NCBI GenBank assembly: GCA_034190875.2
Contig: CM067343.1
Coordinates: 57,390,231 to 57,454,230 of the forward strand
Reading direction: 5' to 3'
Origin: Urechis unicinctus
Taxonomy: Eukaryota; Annelida; Polychaeta; Xenopneusta; Urechidae
DNA length: 64,000 bases
Numbering within the stretch: position 1 is the first letter of the stretch; every line of letters starts with the position of its first letter. Under the pieces are notes generated by a model, which worked only from the letters and a program-made list of their open reading frames with translations, ran no database searches and had not been told where the DNA came from. The translations under genes and the position numbers were made by a program. Of the stretch, positions 12,701-24,205 are shown piece after piece.

Positions 12701-15700
12701 TAATGTGGTAAGTAGACTTTGACACCTTGTTTTATCTTTTATTGATCAAGTAAAACAATAAGTCAATGAACCCTGTATGACTGTGAGAAAATTCTGTTCA
12801 GCTCAGAATACCTTAATCCTTGTGTCTTCTTTTGGGCTTGTCAGGAATTCCGTCGAGTCATCAACTACACCAACCAGAAGACGGGCTCACCTGTGGTTCC
12901 TGCAGCAACCCTTGACCAGATCCTCAAGTACCTGCCTCAGCTTCAGGTGTTTAATGAAGACCTACTTAAAGACCTCAAGCTTCGCATTCTAAATTGGTAG
13001 GTTGTTTGATTAACAGTGGTACCTCATTTTCGTGAGTCAGATGATCATCTTCTTCAACCATTTCCTTGTTAATCTGATTGTTACCTGTTGTTGTCCATTT
13101 GACCTTTTGTGTGATATTTGACCTTTGGGGCATGATAGCTCCACTGTATTGCAAACTTTAAATTGTCCACTGTGCAGTATTGCTTGTTATTATTTGATAG
13201 GGATGCAGACCCTAGGGTAGCAGATATCTTTGTTAAGAAGGGGGCCTTCCTGAAGATGTACACAGATTATATCAGAGAGTTTGAAACAATGTGTTCCACT
13301 CTGGATGAAACAAGGAAGAAGAACTCCAACTTCAATACTGTAGTCTCTCATTTTGAGGTGAACATTTATGCCTTCTATAATTGTGATTAACTTCAGTTGT
13401 GAATTGTTAAATTCATTAAAGCAGACTTGACTTAGATATAATAGTTGCCAGCTTCTCAATGCATGTGGTTAATGTCTAGCATTGTGGTGTGTAGATGGGA
13501 CCCAAGTGTAAGAAGCTAGCATTGAAGCATTACATGCTGAAGCCTATTCAGAGGATTCCTCAATACAGACTCTTATTACAGGGTAATTCATCGTCACGTC
13601 CATATGATCTTCATTTCTTCATGAACTCCCTTAGTTTCTGTTGAATGACCAGCATGTGTTATGTGTATGACAGAGTACAGGAAGCACCTGCTACCTGACT
13701 CGCCAGATCTCCAGGATACTGACAGTAAGTGATGATTGCCAATAGTGACCAACAGAATTGGGGTGCAAGGGGTCTCTATGGGGTGTGGTTTTCATTAATT
13801 AGTGTCATGCTGTGTTAAGCTGGATTTGTGCTGGGTTAAGGTGTGGGAATGAGTTTGGAACAGTTTAAGTTGGTTTAAGTGTGCTGTGTTTTATGGGGTG
13901 TTGTGGAAAACTGAGGTGTGAAGATAGATAAACATATTAATCCCTTAGTGAGTGAATTTGGCTTTTATTAAGGTTTTGTCCTCTTCCACCAAGTCAACAG
14001 TAAGTCATTGTTTATCTGCATGAGTTGTTGGGATGGCGTGTTGTAGCTGGTCGGTGACTGTCTATGAATGTGTGTGTGGACAGCTGCACTGGCTATAGTC
14101 AGCGAGGTGGCTGACCATGCCAACCAGAGCATGAAATATGGGGTGAGTACTTGCCCCTCAATTCTGGCACCACATTACATCATATCATCCAATCACGCTC
14201 TTAGCGGGATACCTGTCATAGCTGACAGGTGATTGACATGGTGTGTGTCCCATGTTTCACATAGGATGGGTGGCAGTGTTGTTTAAGAGACCATCTTATC
14301 ACAGTGTTGTTTAAGAGACCATCTTATCACAGTGTTGTTTAAGAGACCATCTTATCACAGTGTTGTTTAAGAGACCATCTTATCACAGTGTTGTTTAAGA
14401 GACCATCTGATCACAGTGTTGTTTAAGAGACCATCTTATCACAGTGTTGTTTAAGAGACCATCTTATCACAGTGTTGTTTAAGAGACCATCTTATCACAG
14501 TGTTGTGTAAGTGACCATCTTATCACGTTGTTTAAGTGACCATCTTATCACATTGTTGTTTAAGTGACCATCTTATCACAGTGTTGTTTAAGTGACCATC
14601 TTATCACAGTGTTGTTTAAGAGACCATCTTATCACAGTGTTGTTTAAGAGACCATCTTATCACTGTGTTGTTTAAGTGACCATATTATCACTGTGTTGTT
14701 TAAGTGACCATATTATCACAGTGTTGTTTAAGTGACCATCTTATCACAGAGTTGTTTAAGTGACCATCTTATCACAGTTTTGTGTAAGAGACCATCTTAT
14801 CACATTGTTGTTTAAGTGACCATCTTATCACAGTGTTGTTTAAGAGACCATCTTATCACAGTGTTGTTTAAGAGACCATCTTATCACTGTGTTGTTTAAG
14901 TGACCATATTATCACAGTGTTGTTTAAGAGACCATCTTATCACAGTGTTGTTTAAGAGACCATCTTATCACTGTGTTGTTTAAGTGACCATATTATCACA
15001 GTGTTGTTTAAGAGACTATCTTATCACTGTGTTGTTTAAGTGATTATATTATCACAGTGTTGTTTAAGAGACCATCTTATCACAGTGTTGTTTAAGAGAC
15101 CATCTTATCACTGTGTTGTTTAAGTGACCATATTATCACAGTGTTGTTTAAGAGACCATCTTATCACTGTGTTGTTTAAGTGACCATATTATCACAGTGT
15201 TGTTTAAGTGACCATCTTATCACAGTGTTTTTATCTCCACTGTGTATCAGGATAACCTCAATAAGCTGCTCGAGATACAAAACACTCTGATTGGTCAGTT
15301 TGAAGTGATTCGACCTGGAAGGGTGAGGCCTGACATGACCATGGACATGAGCATCTTTATTAAGCATACTCTTAGGTTGTGTGTTTGCATCTATGATAGT
15401 GATGTGTTTTGTTCCTGTGTAGTATTTAGTGAAGAAAGGTGAACTGAACAAGTTGTCGCGTAAGGAGATGCAGCCGCGCTACTTCTTCCTGGTGAGAAAT
15501 GCAGGGATTTCAAATTTGCTCAAGTGATTCAGACTGTATTGAGATGAGGAGGAATATATTCCATTTTGCTACTGTATGGTAGTGTGTACTTTGCCATCTG
15601 CTGGGTGTTGCATTTGCTCATGCCTTACTTGCTGGTAGTGTTAACGGAGGCATTTGGATCAAAACCTTAATTCTGCTCAAGTAAAGCAAACCTCATCTTT

Positions 15701-18700
15701 AGGCTCAACATCGTTGTTTCATTGTTTAAGCCTGATTATTTATCACCAAAACTTTTAAACAAAAAGCTACCAGACTGTATTTGATTGTAATTAAAACTTA
15801 AACTACCATGGTGTAAATGACTGATGAAGGTTGTAATTGTCAGTTGAACGACGTGCTCCTCTACACGACACCAGTAGCAGCAGGCTACAGACTCAACAAT
15901 GTGTTGCCTCTACACAACATGAAGGTGTCACGGCCCAATAAGGAAGACTTCCTCAATGAGTTCAGTATCATCAGCACCCAGCGCTCCTTCACCATCTCCG
16001 CTAGGTAACTCCTCCCACTTCATTGCTACCTGGTGGTGATTTTCCTGTGTCGGTATATTGTGTTTGGAGCAGGGGAAATGATCATTTAGTCTTCTGTATG
16101 TAATTCACCATTCAATGTTCACACTCTTTACTTATTGACTTATTGTTTTACATGAGAGTATTGAATTGTGTCCCTAGAAAGATAAATATTCCACTCTTTT
16201 ATGCAACCAGTGTATGTGTATGTTGATGTGATGAGGTGACAAACATGGTATGAAATATTTTGTATTGTTATATACAAGGGGGTGACTGGTTGATAAAACA
16301 TGCTTGCATAGTTTAAATATTTTATGTGATATTATGTGTGACATTGTAAAACATGTTTTTGTTCAGCATATATATGGTTATGTAGCTCCAAATAACCATG
16401 ACCTGGGTTGTTTGTACAGTACTGAAGAAGAGAAGGAAGAATGGTTAAACACACTGGAGAAAACCATATCAGAAAACATGAGCAAGCGTCAAAGCTACAC
16501 CTCGAAAAAGCTGACAGAACCCTCCATTGTCAATGTAAGACGGACATTCAACGTATACAATTATTTCACATATGACTCATTCAAGAAAAGATATCTGTGT
16601 GATGGATTCTGATGATGGTGTTGTGTAAACAGATTGAGATCCAGTCATCGGATTTTAAGTTGGGGACTAAGGCTCCCGTTTGGATCCCTGATGTACGTGT
16701 CAGTATGTGTATGGGGTGTACTGCCGAGTTCTCTGTCACGTTTAGACGCCATCACTGCAGAGCCTGTGGCAAGGTGGGTCCAAATGGACGATACTCAGAT
16801 AAACTCCTGCTTGTGTGGAGACATCTCTTATTTGTGTGGAGATCTCTCCTATTTGTGTGGAGATCTCTCCTTATTGTGTGGAGATCTCTCTTTATTTGTG
16901 TGGAGATCTCTCCTTATTGTGTGGAGATCTCTCCTTATTGTGTGGAGATCTGGAGATCTCTCCTATTTGTGTGGAGATCTCTCCTTATTTGTGTGGAGAT
17001 CTCTCTTTATTGTGTGGAGATCTCCTATTTGTGTGGAGATCTCTCTTATTTGTGTGGAGATCTCTCCTTATTGTGTGGAGATCTCTCCTATTTGTGTGGA
17101 GATCTCTCCTATTTGTGTGGAGATCTCTCCTTATTGTGTGGATATCTCTCCTTATTGTGTGGATATCTCCTTATTTGTGTAGAGATCTCTCCTTATTTGT
17201 ATGGAGATCTCTCCTTATTGTGTGGAGATCTCTTCCTATTGTGTGGAGATCTCTCCTTATTTGTGTGGAGATCTCCTTATTTGTGTGGATATCTCTCCTT
17301 ATTGTGTGGAGATCTCTCCTTATTTGTGTGGAGATCTCTCCTTATTTGTATGGAGATCTCTCCTTATTTGTGTGGAGATCTCTCCTTATTGTGTGGAGAT
17401 CTCTTTCTATTGTGTGGAGATCTCTCCTTATTTGTATGGAGATCTCTCCTTATTTGTGTGGAGATCTCTCCTTATTGTGTGGAAATCTCTCCTTATTGTG
17501 TGGAAATCTCTCCTTATTGTGTGGAGATCTCTCCTTATTTGTGTGGAGATCTCTCCTTATTGTGTGGAGATCTCTCCTTATTTGTGTGGATATCTCTCCT
17601 TATTGTGTGGAGATCTCTCCTTATTTGTGTGGATATCTCTCCTTATTGTATGGAGATCTCTCCTTATTTGTGTGGAGATCTCTCCTTATTGTGTGGAGAT
17701 CTCTCCTTATTTGTGTGGATCTCTCCTTATTTGTTGGAGATCTCTCCTTATTTGTGTGGAGATCTCTCCTTATTTGTGTGGAGATCTCTCCTTATTGTGT
17801 GGAGATCTCTCCTTATTGTGTGGAGATCTCTCCTTATTTGTGTGGAGATCTCTCCTTATTGTGTGGAGATCTCTCCTTATTGTGTGGAGATCTCTCCTTA
17901 TTTGTGTGGAGATCTCTCCTATTGTGTGGAGATCTCTCCTTATTGTATGGAGATCTCTCCTTATTTGTGTGGAGATCTCTCCTTATTGTATGGAAATCTC
18001 TCCTTATTGTGTGGAGATCTCTCCTTATTTGTGTATTGTGTGGAGATCTCTCCTTATTGTGTGGAGATCTCTCCTATTTGTGTGGAGATCTCTCCTTATT
18101 GTATGGAAATCTCTCCTTATTGTATGGAAATCTCTCCTTATTGTGTGGAGATCTCTCCTATTTGTGTGGAGATATCACCTGCTTTTGTTTTTTTATCAAT
18201 TGTGTGTATTCTGTTTTGATCAATAATGTAACCACTGCACTACAACATACCTACAGCTTCTTTGTTATGATATCTGATCAGGTTGTGTGCCGAGCTTGCT
18301 CCGACTTCAAAGCTCCCTTGCGTTACCTCACATACAAACCTGCCCGTGTCTGTTCTGAGTGCTTCAATAAACTCACCAAAGGTAACCAGGCTCACGATAT
18401 TACAGTTACTGCCTCAATATAAACAGGATTCTTTGAAAGTGTTCAGGATTATATATCTTGTTCCATTATAACAGAGATTGAGGAGCAGGAAGATGATGGC
18501 CCAGAGCCCCCAAGCCCTGGGGATGGCTTGGCAGTGACTGGCGGGGGCACTTCCCCATTCTCCAAATCAAATCTACTGATGAGGTTTAAAGGCATGGGCC
18601 TGGGTAGCTTTGGTAAGGGAGTCAATAAGAAAAGGCCATCAGTATTACAAGAGGTGAGATTCGCAATGATGGCTTCAAGTTTGCCATGAGGCATATGTTG

Positions 18701-20550
18701 TTTATGAAGCCATCAAATGATGCGCATTTGATGCCTGTGTGTGTGCAGGTGCAGGCTAATGCTGAGGATGCAGAGATGAGTGGATATCTCAAAGTCTGGA
18801 AGAACAAACGCTGGAAGAAACTCTGGTTCGTTCTCAAGGGAAAGGTGCTCTACACTTACAAGGCTAGTGAGGTGTGTAATAAGACCCACCTCATGTATGA
18901 TCTCTCCCCGCTTACTTTGGTGTACAATGCATCAAAGGTGTTGTTTTTATGTGACAGGATACAGCTGCTGAGGAAAGTACTGTGTTGTTGGGGTACGAAG
19001 TTAGGCCCTTCTTGTCGGTGAGTAGCTCCTCTTCCTCTACTTGTTGTGAGGTTTAAGTCAGTTATAAAGTTGTTATTTAGTGGTATCATGTGAACGTGCT
19101 CTAATAACACCTGCTTCCAAACAAGGCATACTCTTTTCCAAATGATTTAACAAATGCATCTCCTTGGCTATTAACAAAATCTGATTCTTCAATTCATTAA
19201 CGATGAATTACCTTATAACATCCAGTGACATAGATTGCAATTTGCATCCAGCATTTGGAGCCCCCTAGCAGTGGGCATGCAGACACTAAGGTGACCGCTT
19301 CATCCTGCTTGCTGCTGTATCTAGAATCTCTGCTTTGTCACTATCTTTTCTCTGTATTCTCTCTTTGTTCCCTGTGTTAATTGATTGCTTACAATTGGAA
19401 ATTTTGATTAAACGATATCTTATTGATAACTGCTTTGCTTGCCTGATCCCTGAGTGGCAAATTTGATGCTCATATTCGTCAGAAATCAGAATTATTGTTG
19501 TGATTTTAGTCTTTGTTTTTCTTTTGGTCATCTTTAATGGAAGATGCCCATATCCGCCAGGAATCGGAATAAATATTGTGATTTTACACTTTTTTTACTT
19601 TTGGTCATCTTTAATGGAATTTTAAAAGAATTGTGCGATGTGGCATGGGATTCTGTATCAATCAAACCTCAGTTGTCCCCTTTGTGTATCTCCAGTGACA
19701 TGTCTTTCTTTTACTTTTTGCACAGGTTAGAGTACGCTCAATTGATCAGGTGTGAATTACCTTGCAGTGTGTTACTGTGACCAGTGCACTTATCCAACAC
19801 TTTGAGTAATCACACCAATCTTTCACAATCATTTACTCACCAAGCAGACATTACCACCTTTTTACATCTACCCACAATTCACATGTTTATATGAATTATG
19901 GTTGTTTCGTATATATATTTTAAAGTGGCATGGCACAACCTTTTTTGTGCTCATTTCAGTTGTCATTTTCAATTCAGAATAGCTGAAAGTATCAGATAGA
20001 TATGAACAATCTAACAATGGTGTATAATTCGTTTAAAAAGCTGACCCTTTCCTTTCCCACAGACTATTCTGTGTTTTTGTGTCAAAAAGTTTCATTTTGT
20101 TTTGATTCTGCATTGATGTGAGAACAGTGGTTCCAAGGTGTGGAGTCCAATCTGGTGTTTGAGGTCATGCATAAAGGTACATCATCGATGATCTTTAGAA
20201 CAGAGAGTCCACTCAGCAAAGAAAAGTAAGTTTCTAGTCATTGTGTACTCATCAAAGAAAAGACAATCATTCGTCGTAGTATATTCATTCTTTATCTTCT
20301 TCCTAAACTTGTGACAAATTTCTGATGGAACATCTTTGCAGAGAACAGAAGAGACTGGCATATATCTATGTATCTATTCCCTGGGAAATTGTGGTGATTT
20401 TGCCAGGTTCAAGATATGTTTACTGCTGTGTGTGTGAAGATGGATGATGGCCATGCGATCTGCTACGATGACATGACTGCCCGTGAAGCGGTGACAAACT
20501 TGATGCTTGTCTATCACTGCTCAGTTCTATACCCATTCCTGGTCGGATAG
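9737..20550 (+). CDS. FYVE, RhoGEF and PH domain protein, FGD5/FGD6 type
   Basis: FGD proteins are guanine-nucleotide exchange factors for Cdc42-type GTPases; they link phosphoinositide membranes to actin. The order seen here is a long Ser/Pro/Lys-rich N-terminus, DH, PH, FYVE zinc finger and a second PH, as in FGD5/FGD6. Exons by phase-consistent borders: 9737-9819, 10133-12483, 12609-12707, 12845-12996, 13201-13357, 13495-13582, 13674-13724, 14084-14142, 15251-15322, 15423-15491, 15844-16004, 16420-16534, 16633-16773, 18282-18381, 18475-18653, 18749-18871, 18958-19017, 20128-20225, then an uncertain 3' end to a stop at 20548-20550. The 5' start is not found: the first listed exon has no ATG and may begin at 9711 or 9737. 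Two introns are almost filled by minisatellites. Family assignment is firm; FGD5 versus FGD6 is not resolved. Confidence 0.93.
10133..12483 (+). CDS. FGD-like large N-terminal exon (disordered region)
   Basis: This exon encodes about 784 residues. It enters in phase 1 after CCTCCAG and leaves in phase 0 at GAG/GTATCA. It is rich in S, P, K, D and E, with proline-basic stretches that look like SH3 ligands (PPKPKTKPKP near the start, RPKPPPRRKSS near residue 550) and a basic patch KKRSSFHKIG. Tyrosine-acidic motifs such as DDYIIPGQ and YDEVPFSSD resemble those in vertebrate FGD5/6 N-termini. No folded domain is apparent. A second in-phase donor at 12549/12550 would add 22 residues; I chose 12483 because it joins acidic sequence directly to the DH start. 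Confidence 0.88.
12609..15322 (+). CDS. FGD-like DH (RhoGEF) domain exons
   Basis: Seven exons (12609-12707 to 15251-15322) encode the Dbl-homology domain. Conserved region 1 reads FNVAQEIMTSERSFV, the middle includes RVADIFVKKGAFLKMY, and the hallmark CR3 helix reads LKHYMLKPIQRIPQYRLLL. The last exon ends in FEVIRPGR, the usual junction to the PH domain. Every border keeps phase, and residue spacing matches human FGD6 without large gaps, so the catalytic domain looks intact. The intron before the last exon carries a 28-bp minisatellite. Confidence 0.93.
14276..15230. repeat. 28-bp minisatellite in DH intron, about 34 copies
   Basis: The unit CAGTGTTGTTTAAGAGACCA plus TCTTATCA is repeated with variants (AGTGACC, CATATTATC). 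It occupies most of the intron between exons 14084-14142 and 15251-15322 and stops only about 20 bp before the acceptor. A higher-order alternation of variants is visible from about 14870, where pairs of units recur. Confidence 0.93.
15423..16534 (+). CDS. FGD-like first PH domain exons
   Basis: Exons 15423-15491, 15844-16004 and 16420-16534 encode YLVKKGELNKLSRKEMQPR, FFL, LNDVLLYTTP, and the C-terminal helix EEEKEEWLNTLEKTI with its conserved Trp. This is the PH domain that follows DH in all Dbl-family GEFs and supports membrane targeting and exchange. The tail (SKRQSYTSKKL) leads to the FYVE domain. Confidence 0.92.
16633..18381 (+). CDS. FGD-like FYVE zinc finger, split by a long intron
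   Basis: Exon 16633-16773 gives WIPD (the WxxD motif), CMGC, the basic RRHHCRAC signature and ends GK/GTGGGT. Exon 18282-18381 resumes VVCRAC and finishes RVCSEC. All eight zinc-ligand cysteines and the R(R/K)HHCR motif are present, so PI3P-type binding is expected from family knowledge. A minisatellite of about 1.4 kb fills the intron between the two halves. The donor at 16774 and acceptor AG at 18280-18281 give phase 0 and agree with vertebrate FGD spacing. Confidence 0.93.
16804..18172. repeat. 20-22 bp minisatellite in FYVE intron, about 65 copies
   Basis: The unit TGTGTGGAGATCTCTCCTTA (with T or TT) is repeated to near the end of the intron. Each unit has the palindrome GAGATCTC, so the whole array is a dense series of BglII sites. 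Length differences between units (TATT, TATTT, missing bases) shift frame, but stops are rare, giving false ORFs of over 500 codons. Confidence 0.93.
18475..20225 (+). CDS. FGD-like linker and C-terminal PH domain exons
   Basis: Exon 18475-18653 encodes an acidic then basic linker (EIEEQEDDGPEPPSP, FGKGVNKKRPSVL). Exons 18749-18871, 18958-19017 and 20128-20225 encode the second PH domain: MSGYLKVWKNKRWKKLWF, VLYTYKASE, LLGYEVRPFLS, and SNLVFEVMHKGTSSMIF. This agrees with the human FGD6 C-terminal PH (SGYL, KVLYTY, LLGF). The last exon ends in phase 2 at GAAAA/GTAAGT. Confidence 0.88.
19465..19616. repeat. tandem duplication of about 85 bp in FGD intron
   Basis: Two adjacent segments share the words TTGTGATTTTA and CTTTTGGTCATCTTTAATGG. 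They are diverged by small indels. The segment lies in the long intron before the last PH exon. Confidence 0.6.
20342..20550 (+). CDS. FGD-like 3' terminal coding exon(s), uncertain
   Basis: The preceding exon ends in phase 2. A 28-nt exon 20342-20369 (acceptor TTTGCAG, donor TAT/GTATCT) would restore phase 0, and the final exon 20407-20550 would then read VQDMFTAVCVKMDDGHAIC and stop at TAG. Alternatively, direct splicing from 20225 to 20407 gives ten residues (FKICLLLCV) and a stop. Neither makes the Trp usually seen in the last PH helix, so the C-terminus is unresolved. Confidence 0.35.
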
Positions 20551-22799
20551 CAGTTCTTATGATATTTTATACAATCTGAGTGAATTCATGTTTTTTTAAT
20601 CACTATTTGATCGAGTGGTTTCTGCTGTGGCTGGTCCATTCTGTTTTGTGTGATTTCTATCACGCATGTTAAATATAGTAATTATACCATTGTTTAAATA
20701 ATATTTTTGAAATTTTTATTGATCAGGTGTCTGTGATTAATGACTGCATGTGGTGGTAGTAAGTTCTTGATTGGCAAGCTGTTGCCATGTCTTCAAAACA
20801 ATCATTCCTGGTGATGCAAGGAATCATTTATAATTTGGACCACCCCCTCCATTTGTTCATCATATCTACCTCGTCCTGCATGAGATGTACTTGTCTGAGT
20901 CTATGCTTGTCATTCTAATACTACATAAAAGTGTTCAGCTTTATATTGTAACATATAGTACATTATCATTTAAGGACTACCTATGGAGTTAAATCGCTAA
21001 AAAACTAATAAATTATTCCAGTGATTTGACCTTTGAAATCTTCAATTGACTTGATGTTTTGTATCAGTGCCCATGGAGTGGATGTATAAGTACAAATATA
21101 TCTATTGATATGATAAGTGTTAGTGTTGTGAATTTGTTGATACAGGTATATTGCTGAAGCTATGTAATAAGTAGGCACCTGCACCTTATGTGTGTTCATT
21201 TTGTATCAACAGATGGTCAGCTCATTGAATACTAGTCAGTCTTGCAGTATTCCATCATATTGGCTGTTTACAGTTCGCCATTCCAACAATATGCAAATTC
21301 ATCATTTGTCAGGGCATAATTGCACCGGCCACTTGATTGTTTGGATATGTTGTCTGACAATCACAGCTACTTTTGATGTTGTCAAGTTGAGCATTAGTGG
21401 TGTGCTTAGCTACCCACCTTACCAATATATGTATCTTCCTTATCATTTCAGGGTATATCTCCTTATCATGGTTCCATTATCAATCTTCTCACCACATGGA
21501 AAGCTACCCCTGGTTGCTTTCGGCTTTTGTATATGTTACTGTTGTCGTTTTATTGGTCCGTCATTGTTTTGCATATCAGCTGATATTTGACCAAAGGATA
21601 GGAACCAACAGAAACCACATATCTCCATTTGTCCACTTGAATAATAGTGCTGTATATTTGTTGTTGTTAAAGCTGCTTCCAATATAAATCTGTCTCAAAG
21701 TGCCATTGCATGTTGAACTGTATATGTCACATATATTACATATTATCAAGTCGCGCCTGATGGGCAGAATGGCAGTAATAAGTGCAGAACAATACCTGTG
21801 GGATCAGCTTACCTACATACCCACCTGACATGGCATGTACAGGTGCAACACCCTACAGGGCTGTCATGTCAATTGTGATATGTATCTTTTTGAGATCATT
21901 GTATAGAATTGTATATATAATAAAACTATAAAATCATTAGTTTACAATCTTATCAGTTACTTAAAAAAACAGTTGTTAAATCACTTAAATGTTGCAGAAT
22001 ATGGCAGGGGTGCTAGACCTATGCCTGTATGAGCAGTCCCATCTAGTTGGAATATCACATCAGTGGTTTGTGGAAGCAAGTTGTCAGCTTCAGGTTAGAC
22101 AACCACAAGATAGCATATGCACAAATGGTGAATGCCTGGTTAAAATACTTGATTTATTCTCCTATGATATTCTCCATACTGGCCACAGTGCATAGGATGA
22201 CAAGTGTTGATCACACACAGGCCACCTACCCATCATGGCTCCTTCTGTCACGGCCTAATTAAAAACAGTAGGATGAGCAATCAATTGTAAACATAGTATG
22301 TATCGGATGGTGTGTACACACGGAAGTTTATACTGAATCAAGGCATAAATCAACCGAGGGGTAAAAGCTAGCATCCTTGCACACGGCATAAAAAGATTGC
22401 TATCGAGACCATTCATAAACTCTTCCATACAGGTTTGTGTAAACAAAGTAGATAATTGCCTATGCATTTCATGTTAAATCTATGGTGCTGATGCATAAAG
22501 ATGATGGTATGGTGCACCTAATAAATACTTCACTCAAATTTCATTCAACTTGACCTAAGTTTTAATGGGACTTTATAAATAGTTGTCAGTCTGACGCACA
22601 CAAACACTAGTGGACACAGACTTTCAATTTACAGTCTGATACCAGTGCAGTGAAAATCATACACTGGCCATGCCTATTTCGCCTACATTCCCCCTGCTTT
22701 ATAAACACATTGCAAACATTTACCAATCAATGTGTACAAAAGCAGACTGTCAATACAGGTCTCTTCTCATCCACTCTCACATCAGGTACACTGGGCCTG
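20551..22799. other. FGD 3' flank and convergent intergenic space
   Basis: No coding exon is recognised. This is the tail-to-tail space between the FGD-like gene (plus) and PPP4R2 (minus), so it should contain both 3' UTRs. A plus-strand AATAAA is at 21919-21924 in an AT-rich context. Confidence 0.5.
21919..21924 (+). terminator. candidate polyadenylation signal for FGD-like gene
   Basis: AATAAA lies about 1.37 kb after the proposed stop. It is followed by AT-rich DNA without a strong GT-rich element, so it is only a candidate. Confidence 0.3.
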
Positions 22800-22805
22800 T
22801 TTATT
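22800..22805 (-). terminator. PPP4R2: AATAAA overlapping the PPP4R2 stop codon
   Basis: On the minus strand the last codons run CAA TAA AC, so the stop TAA is embedded in the hexamer AATAAA. If used, it would give a 3' UTR of only a few tens of bases; a later signal could be used instead. Confidence 0.4.
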
Positions 22806-24205
22806 GTGACTCATTCTGATTATGTGTTGATGATGAGGATGATGAGGGTTCTTGAGAGAGAGATGATGAAGCTTCAGCAGCTGGAGATGATGTTGCTGCT
22901 TCCTGTGAGTCTGACTGGTCCAGTTCTGTAGATGATGGCTCAGACAGGTGTGATTGAGTCACCCCCTCATCACACTGCGTCCCTGCGTCTGTATCATCAG
23001 GTTGTGAGGCCTCCCCTGAGATCACCTGTGATTGGATGCTAGTATCTCCACAATCAGTGGCTGACACGTTAGCGTCTGGGTCACTGGAGTCAACCACTGT
23101 CCTTGTATCTGTACTGTCAGTGAGTGCTCTATCACGGGCCAAGCATGCTGAGGTGTCTGCCGGCAGGTCGATATCATTAGAGTCAGAGAGGCGTGGTCTT
23201 TTAGCCATTGGCTCATCGCTATCCTCAGAGTGACACTCAGCCGCTGATGACACACAGCTGGTTTCAAACCCTCCACTCTCACGGCGCTCCACTATATCTG
23301 AAAGCACCATGGACAACCAGCCATAACTCATCAATAACATCCATCCACAAACAATGAACTGCCACATGAAGTGACCAATCAGAGCACATCAACCATTAGA
23401 CAGCTCAATAACCAAATAAGGGAACATATTTAAGTTGTAAGAAGAGGGCTTTTATAGCTCACCATCAGCAGGCAAAGATGACCTGTCCCCTTGTCCTGAT
23501 ATTTGGGCCAGCTTAGTATCAGCCTCCCTGCTGTTCCTCTTGCTATCAGATGTAGACACCATATCTTCCCCTGCACCCTCCTTTGGACCCTGACTTCCCC
23601 CATCATCCATGTCCTGATCTGATTTGGGTAACTCCACCTCAGAGTCGGCACCGAGTTCACTGAGCGAGGATGCTCCATTACTGCTGCTGTCACTGCTGCT
23701 GGTTACAGTATCCCCTGAGCTAGCCCGGTCTGAATCCACAGCAACCACAGCCTCACTGGAGCTTGGAGCATCCTCCTGAGTACAGTCGTTGGAGGCTGAC
23801 TCGCCTGAGGAAGAAGTGTCATCAGAAGCCTCATCGTTATCAAATACAGGCTGCTGCATAGGAGTCACTGAAGATGACGAGTAAGTTGTTGCTGGCGTTG
23901 CATTGGTGTCCATAGCAATAGATGAAGATGCTACAGTGTTGTGAGGTGGGCTGCTCTCTGCCTGAGTTGATGCATGTAGTGATATTCCTGAGGTGAACTG
24001 AGATGGAGAATCTGAGAGAGATGAAGTGACTCTGTCAGGCCATAATGATGTTGCCACCGGCGAGTTCGAGGGAGCTGGCGGAACAAACGGGCTATCCACA
24101 GTCACTTTAGCCAGATGACTCATGGCTTTTGATTCTCTTGGAGGGCTGCTGCCATTGGAATCGGTGCCATTTAGCACCATTTTAGTGGGTTCACTCACCA
24201 CCTTT
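22801..24205 (-). CDS. PPP4R2: PPP4R2 acidic, disordered C-terminal exons
   Basis: Exons 24205-23463 and 23297-22801 encode a low-complexity tail of about 413 residues with frequent SS, SD, DSS and SSSG strings. It begins [18 protein letters not shown] and ends THNQNESQ. Comparable Ser/Glu-rich tails occur in vertebrate PPP4R2. The basic MAKRPRL cluster in the last exon is the obvious candidate nuclear localisation signal. Confidence 0.9.

Noticed and set aside
14276..15230. CRISPR-like array
   Set aside because: Units are head-to-tail with no unique spacers, inside an animal gene intron; it is a minisatellite. The same applies to the other arrays here.
16612..18422. Three overlapping ORFs of 340-535 codons
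   Set aside because: They run through the FYVE intron minisatellite; only the first and last few dozen codons are true FYVE exons.
23022..23282. Second minus-strand ORF overlapping the last PPP4R2 exon
   Set aside because: Different frame from the phase-consistent PPP4R2 exon and without family features; a shadow frame.
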